Assembly: GCF_034931125.1 (NCBI RefSeq)
Contig: NZ_JAYGHM010000002.1
Coordinates: 62,001 to 126,000, forward strand
Direction: 5' to 3'
DNA from: Rivularia sp034931125
GTDB taxonomy: Bacteria; Cyanobacteriota; Cyanobacteriia; Cyanobacteriales; Nostocaceae
Length of the DNA stretch: 64,000 bases
A program made the translations under genes and the position numbers. Below the pieces are notes generated by a model. It made no database searches. It was given only the letters and a program-made list of their open reading frames with translations, and was not told the DNA's origin. Below, in pieces: positions 50,968 through 58,984 of the stretch; position 1 is the first letter of the stretch, and every line of letters begins with the position of its first letter.

Positions 50968-53571
50968 TTAATAATGACTCGGTTTTGCTAAGTTTTTAAA
51001 TTTGGTAAATTGGGGGTCAAATAGCAGTTTGACGGTTCCTGTGGGACCGTTTCTATGTTTGGCAATGATCACTTCGGCAATTCCTCGGTCGGGGGTATCG
51101 GTGTTGTAATATTCATCGCGATACAGCATTACTACGAGGTCGGCATCTTGTTCGATACTTCCGCTTTCTCTCAAATCTGACAGCATCGGACGCTTGTTTG
51201 TCCGCGCTTCTACTCCTCTACTCAACTGAGATAAAGCTATCACTGGAGCGTTTAATTCTCTTGCTAAACCTTTGATGCTCCTGGTAATTTTTGATAGTTC
51301 TTGTACCCGATTATCGCCACCACCTTCCATTAGTTGCAGGTAATCGATGATAACTAAACCTATATCGGTACCGGCTTCTGCTTGCAAGCGTCGAGCTTGA
51401 CTACGCATTTCTGTAACTGTAATATTCGGCGTGTCGTCAATATAGATCGGCATTTCTGAAAGTACGCTAATTGCTCGACTCAAGGGTTCCCATTGGGTTT
51501 GACTGATACGTCCAGTTCTTAAATAGGTGCTTTCAATTTCTGCTTCGCTCGATAATAGTCGCTGTACCAACTGCTCTTTTGACATTTCTAAACTAAAAAC
51601 AGCAACTGGTAACTTATATAGTGATGCGACATTATGAGCCAGATTCAAACAAAATGCGGTGTTGTGAACGCAAATGTCATTAGCAACAAAATTATGGGTA
51701 CCTGGGATTGTTAAGTCGTAAACTTGTTTGTCTCCCATTGGCTCAATGGAAACAATTTCATCCCAATAAATATCGCTGGTTGCTAAGTATTGCAGCCGCA
51801 TATTTTCTAAAGCTGTTGCTAATGAAAAGAGTCGGTCTCGTGATAAAGCACGTTTTCCAACATGAATATTTGAATATCCTTGAATCCCAGCACGTTTAGC
51901 TAAACCCGTCCAAGTTTCTTCTTCTTTGGCTATTGATAGCTGTTTCCAAATCTCTACGGGTATTAGGTCGCGATTAGACTGATATCTTTTTTCTAGTAAT
52001 GCTGCTTTAATCTTCGATAATACTTCTTGTTTGCCAAAAATACCAATTTCTGATATGAAGTTTTTGATGGCACGAGCATTAGTAATATCAAGTTGCCAAG
52101 CTTCACGTTTGGTATCTTTATATTTGACTAATCGGGTTTTCAAAGCTGCAATAATCCCAAATCGCAGCAGTAAATGCTGTATTTGTCGCGCTAGTTTTTC
52201 GTTGACGCTGTAAAAACCTAGCTGTACCTGACCGCTTTTTAATACGCTAGCCCAACCATCGATCGCAAACAAGCGATTCAGGAATAAGGCAATTTGGCGA
52301 CGCTCTAATTTAAAAATTACCCCAGGAAGAGTCTTTTCATCTGTTTTCTTGCCCCATAACTCTAAATCTTCTAACCAAGAAATCAAAGAATTTTCTTCTC
52401 CATTCGTCTCGACATAAAGCATTGGGGAACGTTTGGAGCGCTTCTTTTCACTAACTCTTAATTCAGGAGCAAACTCTGTAACTGCATCCGTGAAATCTTG
52501 CCCAATTAAAGAATTAATGTTGCTAAATCTTGGTGTTGTGTCGTTTAAGTAACCATCTCCGATTAAATAAGCTAGTAATTTGACTTCACATTCGCGAATC
52601 GTTTGCTTACCAAATACACTGATTTTACGAGGTACACCAATTTTATCCCCGACGTTCAATTCGGACAGTTTGCGCCATCCATTGATAGTTAAATAAGGAT
52701 GGGTGATAGTTGTCTCAATATATCTTCCCAAACGAGTTTTAACCCCAAATACCGGCTTAATCCCATCGTCGATAAATGCTTCGGGCTGAGTAAAGCGGAA
52801 TTTCCAATTATCTTGGAGTGTTAACAATTCTGCCTGACCGCGATCGCATATCTCTTTAATCGTAGAAATACTACCGTCACTCAACAATAATTCTGCATCA
52901 GCTTGTAAACATTTTCCCATTGACGGACGACCGGCAACGATAATTAAATCCGAGCGTCCAAAACCGCTGGTCATCGCATCCAGATCGTAGAAACCGCAGG
53001 GAATACCGGGTAGTGAAACTCCTTCATGACGTTCTTCAATATCCTGAAACGTATTAATTAAAGTGTTGGAAACGTGGGTTAAACCGCTGGTTGCACGAGC
53101 TTGAGCAATACCGAAAACCTTTTGTTCTGCTTTATCGATTACGGTGCGGAACTCGGTTTCAGTTTCGTAACCCAATGTAACTATTTCGTTACCCGCTTTA
53201 ATTAACTGTCGCCGTCGATACTTTTCTACTACTAAGGCTGCCAAAGCATCAATATTAACCGCTGAAACTGTTCTATCTACTAAGGAAGAGAGTTTATTTC
53301 TACCACCGACTTTTTCGAGTAAATCGCGATCGCTAAGCCAACTGATCGCAGATAGTAGATCGGTCGGCTTATTTTGAGATTGCAGTCGCAACATTGCCGT
53401 ATAGATTTCTTTGTGAGCAGTAATGTAAAAGGCTTCCGGCTTCAAAGTATCGCTAATTCTGCTAATCGCTTCGGGATCTAATAAAATTCCGCCTAAAATA
53501 GCTTCTTCTGCTTCGATGTTTTGTGGTGGGAGACGGTCTGCATTACCTTGAAAATTTAATTCTTCAGACAT
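50968..53571 (-). CDS. dnaB: replicative DNA helicase DnaB with an intein
   Basis: DnaB is the hexameric 5'-3' helicase of the replication fork. The ATG at 53571 (MSEELNFQG) is preferred over an upstream in-frame ATG, since homologues begin near here. The extein has 220 residues before and about 230 after the intein, total near 450, the normal length. The N-terminal domain PQNIEAEEAILGG, the Walker A site GRPSMGK-T and the C-terminal LSQLSRGVEARTNKRPMLSDLRESGSIEQDADL (shown in part) are intact. The intein is at 51661-52911, between K and T of the Walker A motif, so splicing is needed to form the P-loop. It is downstream of rplI, likely cotranscribed. Confidence 0.95.
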   Translation of the reverse strand: MSEELNFQGNADRLPPQNIEAEEAILGGILLDPEAISRISDTLKPEAFYITAHKEIYTAMLRLQSQNKPTDLLSAISWLSDRDLLEKVGGRNKLSSLVDRTVSAVNIDALAALVVEKYRRRQLIKAGNEIVTLGYETETEFRTVIDKAEQKVFGIAQARATSGLTHVSNTLINTFQDIEERHEGVSLPGIPCGFYDLDAMTSGFGRSDLIIVAGRPSMGKCLQADAELLLSDGSISTIKEICDRGQAELLTLQDNWKFRFTQPEAFIDDGIKPVFGVKTRLGRYIETTITHPYLTINGWRKLSELNVGDKIGVPRKISVFGKQTIRECEVKLLAYLIGDGYLNDTTPRFSNINSLIGQDFTDAVTEFAPELRVSEKKRSKRSPMLYVETNGEENSLISWLEDLELWGKKTDEKTLPGVIFKLERRQIALFLNRLFAIDGWASVLKSGQVQLGFYSVNEKLARQIQHLLLRFGIIAALKTRLVKYKDTKREAWQLDITNARAIKNFISEIGIFGKQEVLSKIKAALLEKRYQSNRDLIPVEIWKQLSIAKEEETWTGLAKRAGIQGYSNIHVGKRALSRDRLFSLATALENMRLQYLATSDIYWDEIVSIEPMGDKQVYDLTIPGTHNFVANDICVHNTAFCLNLAHNVASLYKLPVAVFSLEMSKEQLVQRLLSSEAEIESTYLRTGRISQTQWEPLSRAISVLSEMPIYIDDTPNITVTEMRSQARRLQAEAGTDIGLVIIDYLQLMEGGGDNRVQELSKITRSIKGLARELNAPVIALSQLSRGVEARTNKRPMLSDLRESGSIEQDADLVVMLYRDEYYNTDTPDRGIAEVIIAKHRNGPTGTVKLLFDPQFTKFKNLAKPSHY
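51661..52911 (-). other. DnaB intein with LAGLIDADG homing endonuclease
   Basis: A 417-residue intein inserted in GRPSMGK^T. It begins with Cys (CLQADAELLLSDG), has the block B motif (ETTITHPYLTINGW), block C LLAYLIGDGYLND and block E RLFAIDGWASVL (the two dodecapeptides of a LAGLIDADG endonuclease), block F VYDLTIPGTHNFVAND, and ends HN followed by extein Thr. All splicing residues appear intact. Since it splits the P-loop, loss of splicing would be lethal. Confidence 0.92.
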
Positions 53572-53647
53572 AGATCGGATGATATTTTTTTTAATACGGA
53601 ACTGACGAACTATTACTTTTGTGGTGTTAATAGTCCTCAAACAATAT

Positions 53648-53676
53648 GTAGAGACATTGCGGTGCAACGTCTCTAC
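53648..53676. repeat. dispersed palindrome GTAGAGAC/GTCTCTAC
   Basis: GTAGAGAC (53648-53655) and GTCTCTAC (53669-53676) with an inner TTGC/GCAA pair. I recall this as a very common cyanobacterial dispersed hairpin. It lies between rplI and dnaB, 5' of the latter. Confidence 0.85.
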
Positions 53677-53772
53677 ACATAATGAATAAGTTTGAAATAA
53701 TTAAAGCACAGATTTTTGGGATAAATAATAAAGTATCTAATGTATCCTTAGATACTCGTTTTCATCTTGAGA

Positions 53773-54234
53773 TTACTCGCTGGCTACAACTTCAATCTTG
53801 ACTTTAGCAGTCACATCCGAATGCAGCTTAATTTCTGCTTGGTAAGTACCCAGACTGCCAATATCGGGAATGGTAATACCGCGTCTATCTACTTCCATTT
53901 CAGTAGCACCTTGAATGATGTCAACTACATCTTGGGTAGTAACGGTACCGAAAATAGCTTGGTTTTCACCAACTTGCTTAGCAATTTTGAAGCTACCAAC
54001 GTTTTCCAAAGCTGTTTTTTGTTCAACTGCTTTTTGCTTCAATTCTTCCTGACGCTGACGTTCTAATTCTTTACGACGTTCAACTTGTCTTAGAATACCA
54101 GGAGTCACGAAAGTTGCCAAACTTTTAGGAAGCAAGTAATTACGAGCATAGCCAGGAGCGACATCTATTAAATCGCCTAATTTTCCTAATTTGCTAACAT
54201 CTTGATTTAAAACTAACTGTATGCGTTTAGCCAT
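53773..54234 (-). CDS. rplI: 50S ribosomal protein L9
   Basis: A 153-residue L9 protein. The N-terminal RNA-binding domain begins MAKRIQLVLNQDVSKLGKLGDLIDVAPGYARNYLLPKSLA (motif GxxGdlvxVxxGYaRNyLxP), then a long basic-acidic central helix and a C-terminal domain (about residues 85-150) with IFGTVTTQDVVDII. Length is typical. It precedes dnaB on the same strand, an order known from many bacteria, with the hairpin repeat in between. Confidence 0.96.
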   Translation of the reverse strand: MAKRIQLVLNQDVSKLGKLGDLIDVAPGYARNYLLPKSLATFVTPGILRQVERRKELERQRQEELKQKAVEQKTALENVGSFKIAKQVGENQAIFGTVTTQDVVDIIQGATEMEVDRRGITIPDIGSLGTYQAEIKLHSDVTAKVKIEVVASE

Positions 54235-54400
54235 CGTTGTTCTTCTCTATTTACTGTAATATCAAGCCAGTTGGGTTTTCGTGCTAACAGACCCTGAATG
54301 CTTGCCTAAAGCTTACAGATTCTAGCGAAATGGGGGGGACATTGGCAACTGTTAATTTTGGTAAGATTGAAACGCGGACTTTTAATCGTAGTATTGCCCC

Positions 54401-54655
54401 ATGAATAAACTTAGCATTGATGAGTTTGGTCGCGTCCAACTTCCCTCAGAGGTTAGAGAGCAACTTGGTTTAACAACGGAAGCTCAACTCAAACTAGAAG
54501 TCCAAGAAGGCAAGATTATTCTCATGCCTATTTCTGAGCAGCCTAGATTATATTATCAAGGCGATGTATTAATAGTGGAATCAGAAATAATCGGGAATTT
54601 TGATATTATTGGCGATTTACGGGAAGAACGCATTAGGGAGCATTCAAATTGGTGA
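54401..54655 (+). CDS. AbrB/MazE-type antitoxin
   Basis: An 84-residue protein with an N-terminal SpoVT-AbrB domain (MNKLSIDEFGRVQLPSEVREQLGL, residues 1-24) and an acidic C-terminal part (about 55-84) that would bind and inhibit the toxin. Its stop overlaps the GTG start of the PIN-domain remnant (GTGA), the arrangement of a VapBC-type toxin-antitoxin operon. Since the toxin gene is broken, the antitoxin may now be orphaned, or may still regulate in trans. Confidence 0.85.
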   Translation: MNKLSIDEFGRVQLPSEVREQLGLTTEAQLKLEVQEGKIILMPISEQPRLYYQGDVLIVESEIIGNFDIIGDLREERIREHSNW

Positions 54656-54726
54656 GAGTATTGTTCGATACTTCTGTTTTGATTGCTGCTATGGTTGCCA
54701 ATCCCATCGCTACAAAAAGGATATGA
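54652..54726 (+). pseudogene. truncated PIN-domain toxin (VapC-like)
   Basis: GTG start at 54652 in a GTGA overlap with the antitoxin. The reading frame gives MRVLFDTSVLIAAMVANPIA then stops after 24 residues. MRVLFDTSVLIAAMV is the first strand and helix of a PIN domain, with the catalytic Asp (residue 6) intact. The rest has been replaced by the TnpB remnant. Confidence 0.8.
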
Positions 54727-54975
54727 TTCATTGGGCGTAAGGTTTGTAGATTGTCCACACTGCCACAAACAGCACGATAGAGATATCAATGCTGCCGTAA
54801 ATATAAGAAATGAAGGATTGCGACTCTTGGCGTTAGGAACTAGCGCACCTGCCCTTGGAGGGGATGTAAGACCAAAATCTTCTGGACGTAAAAAATCTAC
54901 CGTTGGTTGAGGCAATCCCCAATGAATTGGGAAGCCTACACTGAACCTGTACGGCTGTCAGTGTAGGTAGTTCAC
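54716..54975 (+). mobile_element. IS200/IS605-type TnpB remnant with right end
   Basis: Starting near 54716 and fused to the PIN remnant, the plus strand encodes GYDSLGVRFVDCPHC and HKQHDRDINAAVNIRNEGL then RLLALGTSAPALGG and on to a stop. These are the zinc-ribbon and C-terminal segments of TnpB, including the RuvC-III-region DRDINAA. The 5' part of tnpB and the left end are missing. After the stop come two hairpins: CCCAAT/ATTGGG (54918-54931) and CCTACACTG/CAGTGTAGG (54935-54967), the latter typical of an IS605-family right end; TTCAC at 54971-54975 may be the cleavage site. The right end is also where a TnpB guide-RNA scaffold lies in known systems. Confidence 0.8.
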
Positions 54976-55152
54976 TCTAAGGCGATCGCTTGCAAAGAAT
55001 AATCTATAAAAGGTCTCCATCATCTGGAAGATTTGACAACAGTAATTTTATACTACTTTAGACGATTGAAATCTACTTCCAAGGGGATTTTTCTTTTAAA
55101 TTAAATTGTCAAATTAGAGACAGTATTGTAAATTACTCAGTTATAAATTTTT

Positions 55153-56211
55153 ATGCTTGCTAATCCCCCTCAGTCATTACTTGCCACTAATCAAAAGCGT
55201 TTGTGGATGCCAGAACAGGTATTATTTACCCCAGCAGCTTTAAATGAAGATTGGGGGCAGCAAATATTGGCACGTATCGAATCTTTAGGAATTCCCGTAC
55301 AAAAGCTTAAGCAAAATCGCATCACAGGTTTACGGGGAGAAACAGAGCGCGAAACCTACACGACATCAAAGCGGACTTTAGCAGTTGTCACAGCACCGGC
55401 AAGCCAGTTTAAACTTACTCCAATTCCACCCTCAGCAGATTGGCAATTTCATCTTGCTCAAGGCTGTCCGGCTCACTGCCAGTATTGTTACTTAGCGGGC
55501 AGTCTCCAAGGACCCCCGGTAATTCGAGCTTACGCAAACTTGCCTGAGATTTTAGATAATCTGAAAAAATATGAAAATTCAGAAGAATCAACTAGTTATG
55601 AAGTAAGTTGCTATACCGACCCTCTAGGCATCGAGCATTTAACTGGAAGCTTAGCTGAATGCATTCGCTACTTCGGTACCCGTGACAAAGCAAAATTGCG
55701 TTGGGTGACAAAATTTGACAATGTAGATGACTTATTATCGCTACCTCATGACGGTAATACTCGCTGTCGTTTTAGCATTAATGCGGATTCAATTTCGCGG
55801 ACATTGGAAGGTGGTACGGCTTCGGTAATGCAGCGTTTGCAGGCAATTCGTAAATTAGCGGTTGCAGGTTATAAAATTGGCTTTGTAATTGCGCCGATTA
55901 TGCCGATTGAAAATTGGCACGAGGAATATACTCAGCTGCTTGATGCTGCAAAAGCTGCTCTTGATTTTGACTGCGACCTCACCTTTGAATTAATTACCCA
56001 TCGCTTTACCCCCGGTTCCAAAGGAGTGCTGCAACAGTGGTATCCTAACAGCAAACTCGATCTAGACGAATCAACCCGTAGCGTTAAACGCAATAAATTC
56101 GGAGGAGTTAAATATGTTTATGACAAAGACACCATGAAAGAATTGCGGACATTTTTTGAAAGCGCGATCGCAGTTCGTTTTCCCAAAGCTGAAATTTTGT
56201 ATTGGACTTAA
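55153..56211 (+). CDS. spore-photoproduct-lyase-like radical SAM protein
   Basis: A 352-residue radical SAM enzyme. The cluster motif CPAHCQYCY places Cys105, Cys109 and Cys112, with Tyr111 and Tyr113 flanking the third Cys. Cys153 in EVSCYTDPLGIEHLTGSL lies in the position I recall for the hydrogen-donor Cys141 of B. subtilis SPL. All residues of the known radical-transfer chain therefore seem present. SPL repairs the spore photoproduct (a UV-induced thymine dimer) by direct reversal. Because cyanobacteria form no endospores, the substrate may be another UV or desiccation lesion. It stands alone, near xseB and psb28. Confidence 0.83.
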   Translation: MLANPPQSLLATNQKRLWMPEQVLFTPAALNEDWGQQILARIESLGIPVQKLKQNRITGLRGETERETYTTSKRTLAVVTAPASQFKLTPIPPSADWQFHLAQGCPAHCQYCYLAGSLQGPPVIRAYANLPEILDNLKKYENSEESTSYEVSCYTDPLGIEHLTGSLAECIRYFGTRDKAKLRWVTKFDNVDDLLSLPHDGNTRCRFSINADSISRTLEGGTASVMQRLQAIRKLAVAGYKIGFVIAPIMPIENWHEEYTQLLDAAKAALDFDCDLTFELITHRFTPGSKGVLQQWYPNSKLDLDESTRSVKRNKFGGVKYVYDKDTMKELRTFFESAIAVRFPKAEILYWT

Positions 56212-56212
56212 A

Positions 56213-56262
56213 AAGGTCAAAGGTCAAAGGTTAGAGGTTAAATAACTCCTAACTCCTAATTC
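56213..56262. repeat. heptamer tandem repeats, GGTCAAA then AACTCCT types
   Basis: GGTCAAAGGTCAAAGG-type units directly follow the SPL gene stop and are followed by AACTCCTAACTCCT-type units, ending close to the psb28 stop. Confidence 0.8.
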
Positions 56263-56278
56263 CTCACTCCTAACTCTT

Positions 56279-56641
56279 TTAACTATCTTCATAAGCCATA
56301 CCGTTAGCATCAGCATAACGATTCATAAAACGCATAAACCTGTCCCAGTGGTCATCTTGTTCAATTTCAAATTGACAATCAACTCGTTTTAATTCATCAC
56401 CTTCGTCACCAGCAAAAATAAATTTAGTAGAAGAAGGAGTTACATTAATTTCCCCTTCTTCATCGGTCAAAAGCATTGAATTTAAAGACTTTTTTTTAAA
56501 GCTATTCAATTTTTCTATTGCCTCCATCCGATCAAATGTCATCAAAACAATGCGTTTCCCAGTATTAGGGTTACGACGCAAGCTGACGTTTCCTAATTTC
56601 TCATTAACACCAGCAAAAAATTGAATTGAAGGGGTAGACAT
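56279..56641 (-). CDS. psb28: photosystem II assembly factor Psb28
   Basis: A 120-residue soluble protein that binds CP47-containing photosystem II assembly intermediates on the cytoplasmic side. The N-terminal IQFFAGVNEKLGNVSLRRNPNTGKRIVLMTF (shown in part) and C-terminal DHWDRFMRFMNRYADANGM are characteristic of the family, with the conserved DEEGEI in the middle (about residues 60-65). Of the two Psb28 types in cyanobacteria, the start and the KLNSF region recall the Psb28-2 type, but I cannot decide. It is convergent with the SPL-like gene. Confidence 0.92.
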   Translation of the reverse strand: MSTPSIQFFAGVNEKLGNVSLRRNPNTGKRIVLMTFDRMEAIEKLNSFKKKSLNSMLLTDEEGEINVTPSSTKFIFAGDEGDELKRVDCQFEIEQDDHWDRFMRFMNRYADANGMAYEDS

Positions 56642-57015
56642 GATAATTTATTATTTGTACAGCAATGACCTGTTTCCTACAGAAATATAAATACAAGAAT
56701 TCCTGCAATGAAATTTATTATCGCAGGAATACTGTCATGATTAGTTAATAAAAATCGAAAATTCGCAATCAATTCGCTACTTTACTGGTAACTTGACGAA
56801 CTGGGATTTCTACAACAACGTTGACCAGCCGTTGTCGCAACGTGCGTTAACAAAGCATCAGATAAGCTGCTACGCATTTAATTTGTATAGTACAAGATCG
56901 CAAGATGCATGTCCTTACGGACACGCTGCGCTACCGCACTACAACCTTTTCAAATTTTCGCATTATCCAATTTAGCTGCACATCAGCTTAAGAACTCAAT
57001 TCTAAATATAAAACT
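56642..57015. other. gene-free stretch with a dispersed repeat
   Basis: About 370 bases between divergent psb28 and xseB. A palindromic unit GTCCTTACGGAC (56911-56922), followed by ACGCTGCGC, belongs to a common cyanobacterial repeat type. No convincing gene; the 60-codon frame here is chance. Confidence 0.5.
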
Positions 57016-57222
57016 ATGGAAAAAAACTGGAATTACGAAACCAAAGTAGCAGAAATCGAAACCATAATATCTCACATCGAAGCCGGAGAATTACAGTTAG
57101 AAGAAGTATTTGAACAATTTAGCGCTGCTGTAAAATCTTTACGCGAATGTGAAAGTTTTTTGCAAAAGCAACAGCAACAGGTCGATCTAATGATTGAAAC
57201 GCTAAAGGATAATGAACAATGA
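57016..57222 (+). CDS. xseB: exodeoxyribonuclease VII small subunit
   Basis: A 68-residue helical protein with the XseB pattern NWNYETKVAEIETIISHIEAGELQLEEVFEQFSAAV (short part shown: IEAGELQLEEVFEQF) and a coiled-coil C-terminus (LRECESFLQKQQQQVDLMIE). XseB joins XseA to form ExoVII, which trims single-stranded DNA. xseA is not in this window, so the two subunits are not adjacent here. The start MEKNWNYE follows AT-rich sequence without a strong ribosome binding site. Confidence 0.92.
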   Translation: MEKNWNYETKVAEIETIISHIEAGELQLEEVFEQFSAAVKSLRECESFLQKQQQQVDLMIETLKDNEQ

Positions 57223-57301
57223 AAAATGATCAATGAACAAGCTCGCTGAAGTACTCTGCGGGTGATAATTAATAATTGTTAACTAATAATTGATAACTGC
57301 A

Positions 57302-58114
57302 ATGGTTTTTCAAACTCAAGAATATGAAGCCCAACATTGGGTAAAAACACGTTCTTCTCTCGATTCTTCGGAGTCAACCTTTTTAACGTGGGGGGGTAAT
57401 ATTTATAGTTTTGTACCCGGTGAAAAGCGTAAATTGCTATTCAAAATGTTGGGAGTAAGTGTTAGTAGATGCGTTCTACACGAAGAAGGAAGCTGGGATT
57501 TTACATCTAGAGAATTAACTTATTATCTCCATCCAGAAACAGAAGAAATATTGCATAAATGGGAGAATCCTTTTACGGGGGAAACGGTAACGGTAATGCA
57601 CGTTGCGAATAATCCCGTACAAGGTTATTTTAAAGGTAAATTTCCCGCTCAAGTAGAAGGTGATACAACAACTTTTGTATTCGATATATTCCCTACTTAC
57701 CCCAATCCCCTAGCATCCAATCCCAAATTCGCCGAATACAGTCCCCAAGAAACTTATCAAGCAGCAGAATTATTTAAACTATCGGTCAAAACAGCAGATT
57801 TACTCAATCCGGAATTATCTTCAGTAACTCAACTCAAACTTAGCTGGGATAGAATCGGACAATGGGTTCCCTGGATGAAAATGGGTAAAAATCCCGGACA
57901 ACTGATTTACAGTGCTTATGGTAGTAAAGTAAACGGTTTATCAGAATTACCCAAATTACTCCAGGATGAAATCAATAACCGCGTACCTCTATATAAAAAT
58001 GCGCCAAAGTCATTTAAAGAAGGAGAAGATATTACTTCTTGGCTATACTTTGAAAAACACTTCGATGCTTATCTTGCTGGAGAAAGATTTCCGCTGACAG
58101 TAGAGGAAGATTGA
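57302..58114 (+). CDS. DUF1838 family protein
   Basis: A protein of about 270 residues, from the ATG at 57302 (MVFQTQEYEAQHWVKTRSSLDSS). It matches the DUF1838 pattern: FLTWGGNIYSFVPGEKRKLLFKMLG, LTYYLHPETEEILHKWENPF (a motif containing conserved Trp and Asn), FVFDIFPTYPNPL and a C-terminal LYFEKHFDAYLAGERFP. Family function is unknown; some members have Tat signals and are exported, but this one has no clear signal peptide. Located 80 bases downstream of xseB on the same strand. Confidence 0.85.
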   Translation: MVFQTQEYEAQHWVKTRSSLDSSESTFLTWGGNIYSFVPGEKRKLLFKMLGVSVSRCVLHEEGSWDFTSRELTYYLHPETEEILHKWENPFTGETVTVMHVANNPVQGYFKGKFPAQVEGDTTTFVFDIFPTYPNPLASNPKFAEYSPQETYQAAELFKLSVKTADLLNPELSSVTQLKLSWDRIGQWVPWMKMGKNPGQLIYSAYGSKVNGLSELPKLLQDEINNRVPLYKNAPKSFKEGEDITSWLYFEKHFDAYLAGERFPLTVEED

Positions 58115-58456
58115 GGGAGATAGGGAGACATTTACTCCCTACTCCCTTTAACCTTTTCGTGTAATTCCCCATCCTTCTACAAGGTGGGGATGTAATGACA
58201 CCAAAAGCCTTATTGTTTCGTTCAAAATCACTCAAAGTGTCACACACTAGGCTGTGTACTTTGTGGGTTCCTTGGGCTAAAAGTTCATACAGTTTTTCTG
58301 TTGGCTTTCAAGTGGAGGCAGAGCCTCTGGTCATGGGTTCCCAGCCTCCGGCTGGGAACCAGTTAATGCATGAGCCAAAAACGGGTAAATTCTATCAAAG
58401 TCAACACCCTAGTCACACACCCTAAAAGAAAAAATGTGCTTTTTTGCTAAGTCCTA
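58115..58456. other. gene-free stretch with palindromes
   Basis: No gene seen between the DUF1838 gene and the small membrane protein gene. It includes the perfect hairpin at 58336-58360 and an overlapping GAGGCAGAGCCTC unit (about 58313-58325). Confidence 0.5.
58336..58360. repeat. dispersed palindrome, GGTTCCCAGCC/GGCTGGGAACC
   Basis: Perfect 11-base arms (58336-58346 and 58350-58360) with loop TCC. I recall similar GGTTCCCAGCC-containing repeats in many filamentous cyanobacteria. Confidence 0.88.
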
Positions 58457-58759
58457 TTAGTAAGAATATTTTAATACGTCAGCAAAGCCGTAAAGGCTAA
58501 CAGTAAGTAACAGTAACGCCATTAACTTCGTAACTCGTGTTTGAGGAGTTGGAGCGATCGCCTCTCTGACTAATATAGAAACTGATGCACCAACCACCAA
58601 ACTTAAGCCCAACACTAAGTAAGGTAAGCTGGTGAAAAAAGTGAAAATTGTCAGCATTATTAATGCCATACCTAGCATGATTAACTCTACAAATCTCGGT
58701 GGATTGTATTGACTCGCTAAGGTTAAGGTATGTATCCAAGAGTAACAGGTTCTGATCAT
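58457..58759 (-). CDS. small hypothetical membrane protein
   Basis: About 100 residues from the ATG at 58759 (MIRTCYSWIHTLTLASQYN). The 29 residues upstream in the longer frame (from 58846) lie in a Pro/His-rich segment that overlaps repeats, so I reject them. The protein has three hydrophobic segments (about residues 25-45, 48-65 and 80-98) suggesting a small polytopic membrane protein. No family recognised. Confidence 0.6.
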   Translation of the reverse strand: MIRTCYSWIHTLTLASQYNPPRFVELIMLGMALIMLTIFTFFTSLPYLVLGLSLVVGASVSILVREAIAPTPQTRVTKLMALLLLTVSLYGFADVLKYSY

Positions 58760-58849
58760 AAGGGGATGGTGATGGGGGACAAGGGGATGGTAAGCCACTG
58801 CGTTGGGCGGTGAGTCTAGTTGGGGGTGTCGGTTTCCGTCCCTCAAACT

Positions 58850-58920
58850 AGCGAACCCGAAGGGGTTCCCCGACTTGTAGCAAGTGACGCAACCCGAAGG
58901 GGGGATAGGGGGACAAGGGG
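58850..58920. repeat. palindromic dispersed repeat, AACCCGAAGGGGTT type
   Basis: GAACCCGAAGGGGTTCC (about 58853-58869), followed by a degenerate ACCCGAAGGGGGG unit, in the intergenic stretch before the HtrA gene. Confidence 0.7.
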
Positions 58921-58984
58921 AAGATAATTCTTAACTCCTCACTCTTAACTCCTAACTATTCCCGATCCCCCGTATTTTCTCAAA

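Noticed and set aside
56793..56975. 60-codon frame between psb28 and xseB
   Set aside because: It runs through a dispersed palindromic repeat and has no recognisable protein pattern.
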